Source of the DNA: Sphagnum compactum
Taxonomy: Eukaryota; Bryophyta; Sphagnopsida; Sphagnales
Direction of reading: 5' to 3'
Assembly (NCBI GenBank): GCA_965153455.1
Contig: OZ234496.1
Coordinates: forward strand, 12,826,304 to 12,890,303
DNA length: 64,000 nucleotides
Shown here: in pieces, positions 12,410-23,754 of the stretch
Position numbering within the stretch: position 1 is the first letter of the stretch
Layout of the letters: every line of letters starts with the position of its first letter
Notes under the pieces: model-generated
What the model was told of the DNA's origin: nothing
The model's database searches: none
What the model saw: the letters and a program-made list of their open reading frames with translations, nothing else
Translations under genes and position numbers: made by a program

Positions 12410-15400
12410 TGCTGGGTAGTGGGTTTTAGGGTTTACTCAAGTGGTGTGTGTCGGAGGACACTCTCTATTGCTAATGCAGATGTGTAAAAAAAAATTGTTC
12501 ACCATTCAAAAATTCAAACCATTGCTTCTTATTTGGTCTAATCCCAAGTGTATAAATGTGATTGATCCTCATGACATGGACGGTGAGCTTGGTTGATGTT
12601 CACTCAGAGGTTAGGTTAAGGACTTTCGTTAGCCTACTGCACTCTTCTTCTCAGTTCCGAGTCTGAGAAAAAACTTGGCCTCAAATGAAGTTAATTATTA
12701 GAAGTTAAGTTACTTACAAATCCATCATTTTTCCTTCCTCCAACTCATGCAAAAGGAAACAAGTTCCCAGTTTCTATTAGCATCCCCTTCCCCATTGGGT
12801 GCAATGCAATGGCTTTTCTTTGGATGCTCCATTATTAGAGTTGGCTGTACCAAGTTGACTTCAAGTTGACATGTTTCATTCTTTACACGAAGATCTGATC
12901 ACTTGTTTTTTGTCGCCTTCTAACTGCTCACATTGTTGCTTGAGTTTTACGGACATGAATGAGATTGATTATATTCGAGTGTGTGATTCTCCTCTTGGGG
13001 CTACCAAGTCATTTGTCCATTGTGGGTGGTGTGGGTTTGTGGGCGCAGCAAACACACCGTCCTTTAGAAAAGTAAAGTAAAGACAAGAAAAGTTTTTTTT
13101 CAAAAATCATGGATTCCATTTATGCAATCAATCAACTTTTCTAAATTTCTGACATAATCGCAACCAGTTAGTTATTCTTCCCTTAGCAATTTTGTTAAAA
13201 TTTCAATCACTTAAGAACAAGGATTAGATTGTTGGTAGGCCATATGTATGTGCGAGGATGAAGTGTCTCTTTTAGGAATTTCTGTTTGTTGTCAAAGTGA
13301 CAATCAGGCGAAGGAAGAAGTTTCAAAAACGGTGATCATCCATAAGAAGATTTAGCCAAATTTGGGAATGTTTTTTTTGGCTACTTACTAGAACCAAATA
13401 TTAATAATCTGACTTTCTGTTAAATTTTTTTTCCCTGACTTTTGGTGATTGAAACACTCAAAGAAACTCTTTAGTTTCAAATTTTTCATATCTTAATTTG
13501 TTTTCTTTTTTGGCAAAATTTTGCCAGTAAAGAACAAAAGGCTGATTGCAACCCAGGCTACAAGTTAATGGTCAAATATTTGTATTACATCCATCATCAG
13601 TAATCAGATCAGTGTTTGGACTTCCCACAAAGTATAGAGTTTTTTGGTGCTGCCAACCCCACCCACAACATGCCTACAGACTTAGCTTGCTTCAAGCCAT
13701 TTCCACTCCATTTGTGTGTGTTATGGGCAACAACTAAACTTGTCGAGAAGTGCGACAGCTTTGTGGAGGGGTCGAGTCACATGACATCAACATGTCGGGC
13801 ACACCTATCACAGGTTGAACAATTCACCAGAACCTTTCACCAATTCAAATTTGAATTATTTTAGGGTTAATTCATGTTTTCACTATGCAAGTGATTAGAA
13901 CTTCACTTATTAGAATGGCATATTAAAACCTTATTAGCTCTTTGAAGAGCCCCTATTTTACAGAAGTGATTCAAAATTTATTTTTTAAACACTGGCTTAA
14001 GACCTTAATAGCTCTTAAGAGGGCCCTATTTTACACCCATTTAACTTTTGCTCCCAAAATAATTCAAAAAAAGGTTCCAATCCAGGACCTTTGTGCTGTA
14101 AGGGGGATTCTAATCACTGCATTAAAAAATAATTCTTTGAAAATCATTTTTTTTAAATTATTTTGATCATTAATCATTGTGTGCGAATACAATAAAAAAA
14201 AATCTGAATTTTTTTTTCATGTTTGGCACTGTTATTATATTGTATTATAAATGTCGCATTTTAACTCGTAGCTACTATTTAGTGTTTGCCCCCAAAGCCT
14301 GAATGGTCTGAACTTTTCTGGTCAATAAGTCAATACCTAACTTGAAATACAGTTGATCATCATCTCTTATGCATGAATTGAGACTTTTGTTTCCAAATTT
14401 AGCCTGAATTTTTTGGGGGATTTGTTTCAACAATGTTCCAATATAGGCAGCAAGTCTATGCTACCCTCCAGCAAAAAATAAAATAAAATAAAATAAAATT
14501 TGGGGAGAGGGGGGGGGGGGATTTTTTTTCAAATTGGATTAAAAAAATTTTGGGGGCACATCTGCTTTTTTTTTGTGTAATTCCAAGTGAATTTGTCCTT
14601 TGGGGGGTGGGGGGGGGGAGGGGGGAGAATTCATCAACTTTTTGACCTCGCTAAATTCAAAAAGAAAATTCCGGGTACCATCATCATCTTTGCATCTATT
14701 CTTTTTCTACTTTAGTTCTTTCCTTCTTGAAAGTGTTTGGTTTTCAATGAGTGAATGTCTTAATTAGGAGTTACAAGATGAGAAACTGGCTTAGGAATTT
14801 TAAGCTAAATAATGAATATGCCATTGCCCCTAGGGGGGGTAGCTCCAACCTCCTAGTCTCTCTCACTCAGCAATTTTCTGTAAACTAAAGAAAATTAGTA
14901 AATTATGCCTGACCAACCTCACCAAGGAATCAATGATAGCAAGTAATTGCCAAAGTCCTTGAAAGCATGCCTGCATTGCCTACCCCACTCACAAGCTCAG
15001 TTTAGAAAAGGACCATGTGTGTCAGTCAGTGTAAGGAGCTTGACTTTCACTCTCAAAGGTTCATTGAAAATTGGACATCCTGTCTTGACTCTTTAATTGT
15101 GTGTGTGTGTGTGTGTCTCCAGAGCAATTGACCACTTTTGTTTTTTGGCTTTGCCCAATGAATGCTCCATAGGGAAGAGAGAGAGAACACTCAAGAGACT
15201 ATGCCTTGGTGTGGGATTTGGGCACAAAATTTAGGCTTGAACTTGACCTTATATGTGTGAGTGAAATGTGGAGTACTATGCGTGTGTACTTATGATGGAT
15301 GGACATGTTTCATAGAGAAATGCTTGCTTCTCTAGATGAGATGTTCAAGATCCAAGTACAGGAAGGTTTTTAGTTTGAAAACTTGCCATTAAAGGGCAGA

Positions 15401-18400
15401 GACTTTTATGGGATGAGCTGCTTGTTTTTTTGTGGTGTCAAGTTTGTTGTGTCTTTTTTTTTCCTGAACTGACATTCTAACTTTTTTTCTTTCCCCTGGA
15501 CTGATATTCTGACTTGTTTCTACTCAACTGACATTCTTTTTTTTTTTTTTAATCCTATTTTGACTTCATTTATATCTCTACAATGGCTGGATACATTGTT
15601 TACTTAAAAAGGCTGCAAAAACACCCAAAACATCTGTTGTAGGGTGGTGCCCTCCCTGTACTTTGTTTGTTGTTCTTGACCTTTTTGCAATGGATTGTTT
15701 TCCATTTGTTTTCCTCCTCCTCCCCCCCTCCCCCAGAGAAAACAAACACCCAAAACATGTTAACTGCAGAAAAAGTAAAAACTACATGCAACCAAGGGGT
15801 GGAGTGATGGGTGTCCCTAAACCCTTTTATTTATTTTTTATTTTATTTTTATTTTTTGGGCCATAAATGGAAAGAAAATTCCATTGCAGAAGGGAAAGGG
15901 AACACATAAGCTGAGCAACACCAGCACTGGGTCAACAACTCAACCCAGCCAGCCTAAACCCTAAATTTTAACCCTCTTAAATAAGGACTCAGCTTTTAAC
16001 ACCCCCAGAAAGCAAAAAACAGAGGGATTCTCTTTAGGAATGTCAAATGTACACTGCAAAAGCATGTCACCTGCACTACTAATTTGATTCTTGAGAAAGG
16101 TGGTGAGAAAGAAAAGTCTGAGTTGCAACTACTGCAAAAAGAAACCCAATCTGACTCAAATTCAGACATTACAGGTTACAACAACTTATTACACCTTACA
16201 AGCACTTGAAAGGAATGGGTCAAAAGGAAGAAGAGGTGAGAGAAATTGGAACTGTGTTGTTAATAAAGGCATCTACTACCAAGGAGAAAATGTGATGTCA
16301 ATCTTAGCTCATCCCCTTGTGCAAAGTGGGACTTCTGAATGATCAGAGCTGAACAAAACTTTTTCCAAATTTCCATGACAGATCTTCGAGTCTTTGGTAC
16401 GACCTATTTGACCCTCTCTCAGATAATGGTAGGGAAATGGCGGGAGTGAGGGGGCATTGGAATTGGGTGAGGTGATTTTAAGGTTTGATATCTTGGATAA
16501 CTGGAATCCCATGCTTCTTTTGTTCTTCCAAACCAACAAATGCAAAAACTAAATGCTTCCATCTTCAAGCAAAACAGTCTTCTTCACTCATGTTCTGAAA
16601 CAACTATGAGTTTACTTAACACAAATTGCTTCACTTGTTTGCCTCAATATATCTCAGGCACAATGGTAGTAGCCATGGTGAGTCTTTGTTGCGCAACAAG
16701 AGCAGCATTCAAGATGGTTACAAAGAGGCTCTTGTTCAAAACTAGCTATGGCTCTTGTCACACTTGATAGGTAAAAAGCCAGTGTTGTGTGGGTATCTGT
16801 TTTTAGGAGAACATGCGATCCTCAATCTTATATGTTATAAAATTTTGATAACCAAGGTAAGAAGGTTCTGAATTTTTTTTTAATTAAAATTGCTAGAACC
16901 TTAGGATATGGTTCCCTTTTACTTTCTTCAAAAATGGTGTTGGTTATTGGGTATCCCTGGGCAAAGGTATCATTTGGTTCAAGGTGTGATTTGGGTTTAA
17001 GGTTATAATGTTAGAAAGTGTTTGATTTTTAATCAAATTGAGTTGAGTGTTTGAAATAGTTTTCCTATTTGTCGCAGTACAAACTGATCCAAAAATTATA
17101 GCATGACAACAAATTAAGACATGTTTTGAAACAAATGACACTTGTTTTTGTCACATTTTGTTGTAATATCAAAGACATGAGGAAGGCAATGCTGGCCTAT
17201 GGGCGTGGTGACCAAAAAAAACAATAAAAATGAAGAGCAAGACTAGGAAGGAAGAGGAGGAAGGAAACTTGTTCGCAAGCTCTAGAGGAAAAAGTTTAGA
17301 AGGAAAAAGCTATGGGAGGTGTCCAAAAAAACTTAAGCCCTAAATACCCTAACCTGCCTAAACCATGGGGTAATCCTAGGTTAAATCGCTCCAAGGAAAC
17401 CCCTAGCCAGGTGCTTCTGATTGTACTAAGTAATTTATAGAGTACCCAAGCAATATTTGAGAGGTGTTAATTGCCATGATTTAAAAAGGTTGCTTCATTC
17501 AAACAAAAGATCTCAATATTCAAAAGGATACCACTTTTCTTTCAATGCAAAAATAATGTTTGTCTCAAGAACTATATGCTTAACAAACCGAAGCAAAATC
17601 AACACTTGTGGATTTTCAAACCAACCTTTCAACATTGCACACTTTCAAGCACGCACATAGCTAGCCCAATTAGGTTGGGCCTACTTTTGAACAATGACCG
17701 TCAAATAACAAACATATTTCAAGATCCTCCTCTCAAGGTAAATAATATGTTTAATGTTAGTGCCACCAAAGTAAATGGTGATGACATCAACAAGTGTTTT
17801 CCTTGACTCAAAATACACAATTTCAACACTTTGCCATTACTCACAAAGGTAAACTAAACATGGGGTCTAGCCTATGATGTTCTTAACTTACTTGAAATGA
17901 TAAGCAAATTTATGAAGCTTTTTAATGTCGTTGTTAATCATTGTTAAACTATGGTGGAGATGGGGTTTTACCGTTGCCTTTCAACAACAACTACTCACTA
18001 CGTCAACATGTCATGTGGGTGGCCTTTGTTGCAATTCTAATTTGTGTTCCGTGACTTAACTCTACTACTACGGTTCGCCATCACTCTCCCTCGTAGTTCC
18101 CTCTCTTTGTGATCAATGGTTTAAATGCCTTCTTCTCTTTTGTAGTGGTTTTTTTAAAAACTAATGACATTGTGGGTTGTGGGTGTCAATTGCATATTGT
18201 GAGTTTTTTCAATAATTAAAAACAAGAATAGTGTTCGTATTAGAGGAAGGTGCCCCCAATAAGCCACATTTTCCAAATTAAAAGAACTCTAATCGAGTGA
18301 GTGAAATCATTTTTAATCAAATTCAATTTGGTTTGAAACTTGGAGTGGGTCAAAAGATGATGCCCAAAATTTTTGTTCATTTGGACTCGTTATGACTCCA

Positions 18401-18616
18401 CCCCCGGTGCAAATATCATAATGTTCAATTATCAAACTATCAATTTATTTTTTTTTCCTTTTTTGACTAATGACTTTAGAGTTTTAAAAAGGTTTCGTTC
18501 TTTTCCGTGGCAAAAAAAAACAATGTCAAAATGAAGTTTGTAATGGTCAACTTTATTTTTTGTCTTTTTTTTAATAAAAAATCGTTTAACACCTTCCAAT
18601 CACGGAGTCAAGGGAG
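12410..18616. other. Gene-free intergenic DNA with microsatellites
   Basis: I see no recognisable gene. Notable content: a partial duplication around 13930-14040 (the words tagctctt and ccctattttaca recur), an (AAAAT)n stretch at about 14475-14500 followed by 12 G at 14509-14520, another G-rich run at 14600-14626, a (GT)n run at about 15099-15116, and telomere-like words (ccctaaa) near 15955 and 17340 that are too few and too diverged to be a telomeric array. Confidence 0.55.
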
Positions 18617-18762
18617 AATAAATTGTTGCTCGCCCTTTTTCCTCCTTGTGCTTTTCCATCATTGGTCCGGCTCAAACTTTGGCCAACAAATAAATTGTTG
18701 CTCGCTCTTTTTCCTCCTTGTGCTTTTCCATCATTGGTCCGGCTCAAACTTTGGCCAACAAA
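18617..18762. repeat. Tandem duplication, 2 x 72 bp
   Basis: Two nearly identical copies start at 18617 and 18689 (aataaattgttgctcgc). The period is a multiple of three, so both strands stay open through the repeat and yield spurious repetitive ORFs. I see no coding signature beyond that. C-rich sequence follows at about 18780-18812. Confidence 0.9.
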
Positions 18763-19349
18763 AAGCACACCGTCCCTTTACCCCCACCCCCCCCTCCCCC
18801 ACCCCCCTCACCCTTGACTCGATACTTCCCTTTCATATAAAGTTCACGTTTCTTATATGGAAGTAAGTAGTAGTGGTACAAGAGACAGAGAGGGACATAA
18901 TTCGTACCTAAAGATCGGAAGCCGGTTGCAACCACCACCTTAAGGTAAATGTAATATGGACTTCACGACTCCACAACTCTCCAATCGGTATAAAAACACA
19001 TGTATTATATCCACTCGCAAAATTATTTTTTGCGAAACCCGGCAAGTGCACACGCACACACACACAAAGAGCCAAAATTTGGGCCCCTCAAAACAAACCC
19101 CCCCCCCCACCCCCCCGGGGGGCAGCCCAATAGAAAATTACACCTAGGTAACACACATGAACAAAAGTATGGTGAATGGTAAAAAAGTAATCGAGTTCAA
19201 AATCCCAAACTTTTCTAGACTCTAGAGTTACTACACTTGTGTATTGCCCATTGTCAATTACATTTCGTTTTTCACCTGAGGAAAGAAAAAGTCTTTTTAC
19301 TTTTACTCAAATGGTCTTGGGAGCATCCGGACCGTCCAACGTAGCCCCA
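18763..19349. other. Short gene-free spacer with C-rich runs
   Basis: Contains C-rich tracts at 18780-18812 and 19099-19122 and a (CA)n run near 19050. I find no gene. Confidence 0.5.
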
Positions 19350-20165
19350 TTAAAAGAGAAACAACGGTAAAAAAAAATAGCTCGCGCGGCTCTTAACGGT
19401 AACCTAAGAGGCATCCGAGGGAGAGCGTAACCCTAAGTTCATCCATCCATCCACATACCCATTTATTCAGGCATCCATTTAGTACCTACCTATTCTCATT
19501 CTTTTTCTTATTCTTGCATGTATATTTTCTCATCCATTTATTTATAAGTGTTTTTTTTCATCCCCTGGAGCGTTGAAAGAGCAACGGTAAAGAGAGCCCT
19601 AACAATGGGGCATACAGAGGGTATGAGAGTGCGTATGAGAAGAGCATAACCCTAAGTTCGTCCATCCATCCATATACCCATCTATTCAGCCATCCATTGA
19701 TGTGGAGCTAGCTACCAATTGGTTTCACTCATTTGTCCCATTCTCTGTATTTTATTTTTCATCCAATTTATTTCAATAGGTACGTGGTGGCGTGTTTTCT
19801 CATCCACGAGAGCTTTAAAGAAAAACAACGGTAAACATAGCGCAGGGGGGGTAGATATTTGGCATCCGAGGGTGAGTGCATATGAGGAGATCATAATATT
19901 AAGTTCATCCATCTATTCATCCATCCATTCATCTATTCAGCCATCCATTGAGTATCCTAGTACCTTCCAACCCAACTATTCGTTTCACTCGTTTGCTTTC
20001 CTTCCCATTTACTTCGCATTCATTTTTCATCCAATTATTTCAACAGGTGGTATGTGGAGGGTTTGAGGTTTTCATCCACCAGAGCATTCTGTGAAGTGTT
20101 GATCGCATTATGTGGAGTGTTGGTCTCATCATGTGGAGTGTTAGGGGTTTTCATCCACGAGAGCG
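19350..20165 (+). repeat. About 230-bp tandem repeat upstream of the WRKY gene
   Basis: A composite unit recurs about three and a half times. Each unit carries an acaacggtaa or agcaacggtaa word, then a gcatccgaggg-like word, then ttaagttcatccatc with a run of CATC/CATT tetramers (19438-19475, 19658-19698, 19900-19950), and then a phrase like ttcatccacgagagcgttga (19557, 19797, 20071, 20148). Copies are clearly diverged in the middle but keep order and spacing. The array stops at the W-box cluster of the WRKY promoter, so copy number could affect that promoter. A regulatory role is inference. Confidence 0.75.
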
Positions 20166-20260
20166 TTGACCAAAAGTAATAAAGCGTAGTTGACTGGCAG
20201 CAACCAAGAAGACGACGATGCGGACCGCGAGGGAGGTCCGTCCGTCTGTCCGCTGGTCAA
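20166..20260 (+). promoter_or_regulatory. Cluster of three W-box sites (TTGACY)
   Basis: TTGACC lies at 20166-20171, TTGACT at 20190-20195, and TTGACC on the minus strand at 20255-20260. All three match the full WRKY-binding consensus TTGAC(C/T) within 95 bases, just upstream of the WRKY leader. WRKY genes are commonly controlled by WRKY proteins, so auto- or cross-regulation is a reasonable inference. Confidence 0.6.
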
Positions 20261-21211
20261 ACTCCCACCAGGCCTGCAAAACAGCACCAATTCTGCTCTT
20301 CTTGTTCCTCCTTCTTCTCCTCCTCCTCCGCTTGCTCCGGCTGCTGCTCTTGCGCGGCTCTTGCGCTTCTCCACACTCCTTCCTCCTCAGACTCCTCCTC
20401 ACTACGACTACTAGCCTACTACATTCCTTGATCTTGCATGCCTGTTTCGTCTTCATCTTCTTCTTCCTCCTCCTCTTCTTCTTTTTCCGGGTAAACAAAA
20501 TTATGTTCTCCTGTTTCAAATTTTCTGGATTTTGTTGTTTACACGGATTTGTTTTTGCCTGTTCTTTCCTGGCTGCTTACTCCTACTGCTCATCTCTACA
20601 ATCTTAGTTCGATTTCCTCTCATCAACACCTCTACAGCACTGTCGTCGGAATAGAACAAACTGGTATAAGAATAGACCTTCTTCTTCTTCTTGGGGTTTT
20701 TTTTTTCCCCCTTCTTCTTTTCCGCCCAAATGGCGACGCTTCGGGTCGTAGATTTCAGGGCCGGGAGTTAGTGTTGGGCTGTCGTTTTGTGCTTTGTTTT
20801 TTTGGTTTTCTTGGGTGTATTTCTGTCTTAGCTATAGCGGTGGATCAATGGTTTTTGTTTTGTTGGTTTTGTTGGTTTTTTGAACTTGTAGGGATTCGAT
20901 CGAAGTTTTTCTTCTGTTGGGTTTTGTTTTGGTGGAAGCCGCGAGCTATTGGATCAGATTCTGTGTGATGGGTGGAAGAGAGAAGATTGAATAGTACTAG
21001 AGAGAAAGGAGAAGAAAAAAATTCTTCGCTTGCGGAGAAGTGCGAGGATCTGCAAAAGGATGTCGGGGGGCCTGGGTAGAAACTCGGAGTAGATCTGCTG
21101 GAATAAACGTTTACTGGAAGAAGAACAGGAGGAGTCTGAAGAAGAAGAAGAAGAAAAAGAGCAGTCTGACGTGAGGATCTAGTGCTCTTATTCGTCAACA
21201 AACAAGTCGAG
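20261..21211 (+). promoter_or_regulatory. Pyrimidine-rich leader of the WRKY gene, possible 5'UTR intron
   Basis: The stretch 20290-20485 is dominated by CTT, CTC and CCT runs, typical of plant 5' leaders. A donor (CCGG then GTAAAC, intron start 20491), a long T-rich stretch, and an acceptor (ACTTGTAG ending at 20891) suggest a 5'UTR intron of about 400 bases. The remaining leader is purine-rich, with a GAA run at 21137-21157. Several ATGs precede the WRKY start, for example at 20218, so upstream ORFs may restrain translation. I could not fix the transcription start. Confidence 0.4.
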
Positions 21212-23754
21212 ATGGAGGTTTTGGAGTACAGCAATTTGGGGAAGAGGGAAAGAGACTACGAGGTGCAGGAAGCGGCGAGGACGGGGATAGATAATGCCAG
21301 GAAGCTATTGCACATCTTATCGCATCAGCAGCGCTCTCCACTAGGGGACGAAGAGAGCGATGCCGCGGCTGGCGTTGCAGTTTCCAAGTTCCAGAAAGTG
21401 GTGTCGTTGCTCAGCCGCACGGGTCACGCCAGGTTTAGAAGAGCGCCACCAAATCCGACCATCTCAGGATACGAGTATGTGTTCTTCGAGAGTGCGAATT
21501 TCGCGCAAGAAGAGGAGTTGAAGCGGATTCACTTGGAGAAGGATCATCAGTCTAGGGAGAAGGAGACCATGAATTTTGTTCCAGACCCACCGGCAGCTCC
21601 TGTTGCTCCTTCTGCTGCTGTTGCTTCCGTTGCAGCAGTGGTTCCGCAGTACCCGCGACCCAGCTCGGTTTCATCGGCGGATGGAAGCTCCGGCCATGCC
21701 AATAGCTCTGTACCCGCTTTTCTTCACCATGCGCAACAGCTCCAGCAGCAGCAGCATCTTCAACTGCGACAACATCAGCTGCAAGTCCAACAGCAAGTGC
21801 AGCAACAAATTCAGCAGCAGCTACTATGGCAGCAGCAGCACGTTGCTCCTGTTGGGTTTGTTCCGGTTCTTCCAACTCCGACAGAAATCATTTCTTTCGG
21901 GAAGCAGCACCAGCAGCAGGAGAGTAGCCGTAGCGCTTTGAAGCAAGAGAAATCAAGCCGTAGTAGCCAAGTTGACAACTCCATGAGCTCAGGTCCTCCT
22001 CTTTCCACCACCACCAAGTCCGGCTTCTCTGTTGTGAGCATGGATGGGAGTGGTGCAACTGAAAACAACCTACAGAAGCAGCAGCAGCAGACTTCCTCAG
22101 CCTTGTCTCCAGCTGCCCTGGAACCACGAGCACAAGCTGGTGGTGGCCATCATCATGCTGCAGCAGGCAACAACAACAAGAAAAGCTCAGGAATCACATC
22201 TGATGACAATGGAGGAGCCAAGTCTTCTTGTGCCTCTGTGGGTCGCTGCCATCGATCCAAGCGCAGGTAAAATACATACCTACATTCTTCCATTCCACAT
22301 CATGTGTGTTTTTTCTTTCCTTCCTGCCTCTCTATCTGTTTCTTTTTGTTTGAATTATTTCTGCTGTGAGCAACCAAAAAACAAATTCTTGAACAGACAA
22401 GTTTCTTTCTTCATTGGAGGTCAGAGGACAAAAGAAATTTGTACTGATTCTAGCACTACAAGCTCTGAACCTTGTATTGTTTTTTTTTTCTCTTGCACAG
22501 AAAATTGAGAGTGAAACGGACAATCAAGGTGCCAGCAATTAGCAGCAAGCTGGCAGATATCCCACCTGATGATTACTCCTGGCGCAAGTATGGCCAGAAG
22601 CCTATCAAAGGCTCCCCACATCCAAGGTTAGCACCTACTTGCAGCCTGAACCTTCTGAAGACAAAACTTCTCCCTAATCCTATGATCTGCACATGAAAGA
22701 ACTCCATTTTGACTTAGCACTAATCTCATGATGATCTGTGCATATAACTAACTGCATTTTATTCTATCACTAATCGCATGATCTGTGCATAGAACTCTGT
22801 TTTAACTTATCACTAATCTCATGATCTGTGCATAGAACTCCATTTAAATCACTAATCTCATGATCTGCACATAGAACTCCATTTTAACTCAGCACTAATC
22901 TCATGATCTGCACATAGAACTTAGGACTAACATCGCGATCAGTGCATAGAACTATTATTTAATGCAGTTTTAGACCAATTTAAGGTTTCTCATTCAAGAT
23001 TTGCAGTCATTTTTTCCGTTTGTTGTGTTGCTCTTCTGCTTGATTCTTCTCCTCATAATCCTACTACCTCCATAGTGTTAGAACTTAGGGTCTTCGCTGT
23101 TGTTGCTTCTGGAAAGGCAACAGAGAAACTTAGGATATATAGGTAAATCTTTCTTTATGATTGTTTGCCCAACATTGTGGGCATATCATTTGATGTGTAT
23201 CTTCTACACCCACTGTTGAGTGCTGCTGATGAAGTCAGAGGGTAGTGTCATGGCAGCTGCTCAATCACTGCTATTTATGGTGATGGTGAATGGTCTGATG
23301 ATACTTTGTGAGTGTAATTCAAAAGGCTATCACCACACTCAATTCTTGTCATGTTAGTTTAGGTTTTCCTCCAGGGAACCAACACTTCAAAGTGTTATTG
23401 TGCAGTTTTGAATTCTGCCCAATCTCATAGATGTGTTGGAAAGTGGAGTGCATCTTTTTACCTTCAAGAAGCCAGTCTAGGTGTTGACCCCCTGCATCTT
23501 GGCAACTATCAAATTCATAAGTTTATGTTGTTGGTTGCATCATGATGGAAACTGAAAAAAAGGGTTTTGACCTTGTGTTGTTGTTACCTTGCAGGGGTTA
23601 CTACAAGTGCAGTAGCATGAGGAATTGCCCTGCCAGGAAGCATGTGGAGCGATCCTTGGAAGATTCTTCAATGCTTATCGTCACTTATGAAGGCGAACAC
23701 AGCCATTCCCACACTCCTTCAACCACCAGCACTGTCCTAACTGTGCAGTCGTAA
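21212..23754 (+). CDS. WRKY: WRKY transcription factor, group IId, 3 exons, 446 residues
   Basis: This sequence-specific nuclear DNA-binding protein recognises W boxes. Exons are 21212-22266, 22501-22626 and 23595-23754; introns begin with GT and end with AG, and the frame stays open to TAA at 23752. Domains in order: an N-terminal helix-like segment (about 17-40), then the calmodulin-binding/HARF block [11 protein letters not shown] plus [11 protein letters not shown] (57-79), a glutamine-rich stretch (175-209), a serine-rich linker, the zinc-cluster/basic region with [15 protein letters not shown] (344-358), WRKYGQK at 379-385, and a C-X5-C-X23-H-X-H zinc finger (C399, C405, H429, H431). 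The intron after PR (residue 394) is the classic WRKY-domain intron. These features define group IId, usually linked to stress, senescence and defence signalling. The start at 21212 is the first ATG after the leader that opens the conserved N-terminus. One oddity: the usual CHC of the zinc cluster reads CHR here. Confidence 0.96.
22674..22955 (+). repeat. Degenerate minisatellite inside WRKY intron 2
   Basis: About six copies of a 43-48-bp unit built from cactaatctcatgatctg, (t)gcatagaactcc and attttaactta. Copies differ by small deletions and substitutions. The array lies wholly within the 968-bp second intron, just past its donor, and does not disturb splicing signals. Confidence 0.8.

Noticed and set aside
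15950-17365. ccctaaa words that resemble interstitial telomere repeats (near 15955 and 17340).
   Set aside because: Only one to three diverged copies occur at each place, which is expected by chance or as ordinary telo-box motifs.
18586-18768. Repetitive minus-strand ORF across the 72-bp duplication.
   Set aside because: It exists only because the duplicated unit is a multiple of three long. There is no conserved motif, start context or splice structure.
20218-20607. 129-residue plus-strand ORF ahead of the WRKY gene.
   Set aside because: It is built from CTT/CTC repeats read as leucine, serine and phenylalanine, and overlaps the expected leader and its intron. It could be an upstream ORF but shows no protein signature.
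21552-22133. Alanine- and glutamine-rich ORFs on other frames within WRKY exon 1.
   Set aside because: They are shadows of the CAG/CAA/GCT repeats that encode the glutamine-rich part of the WRKY protein.
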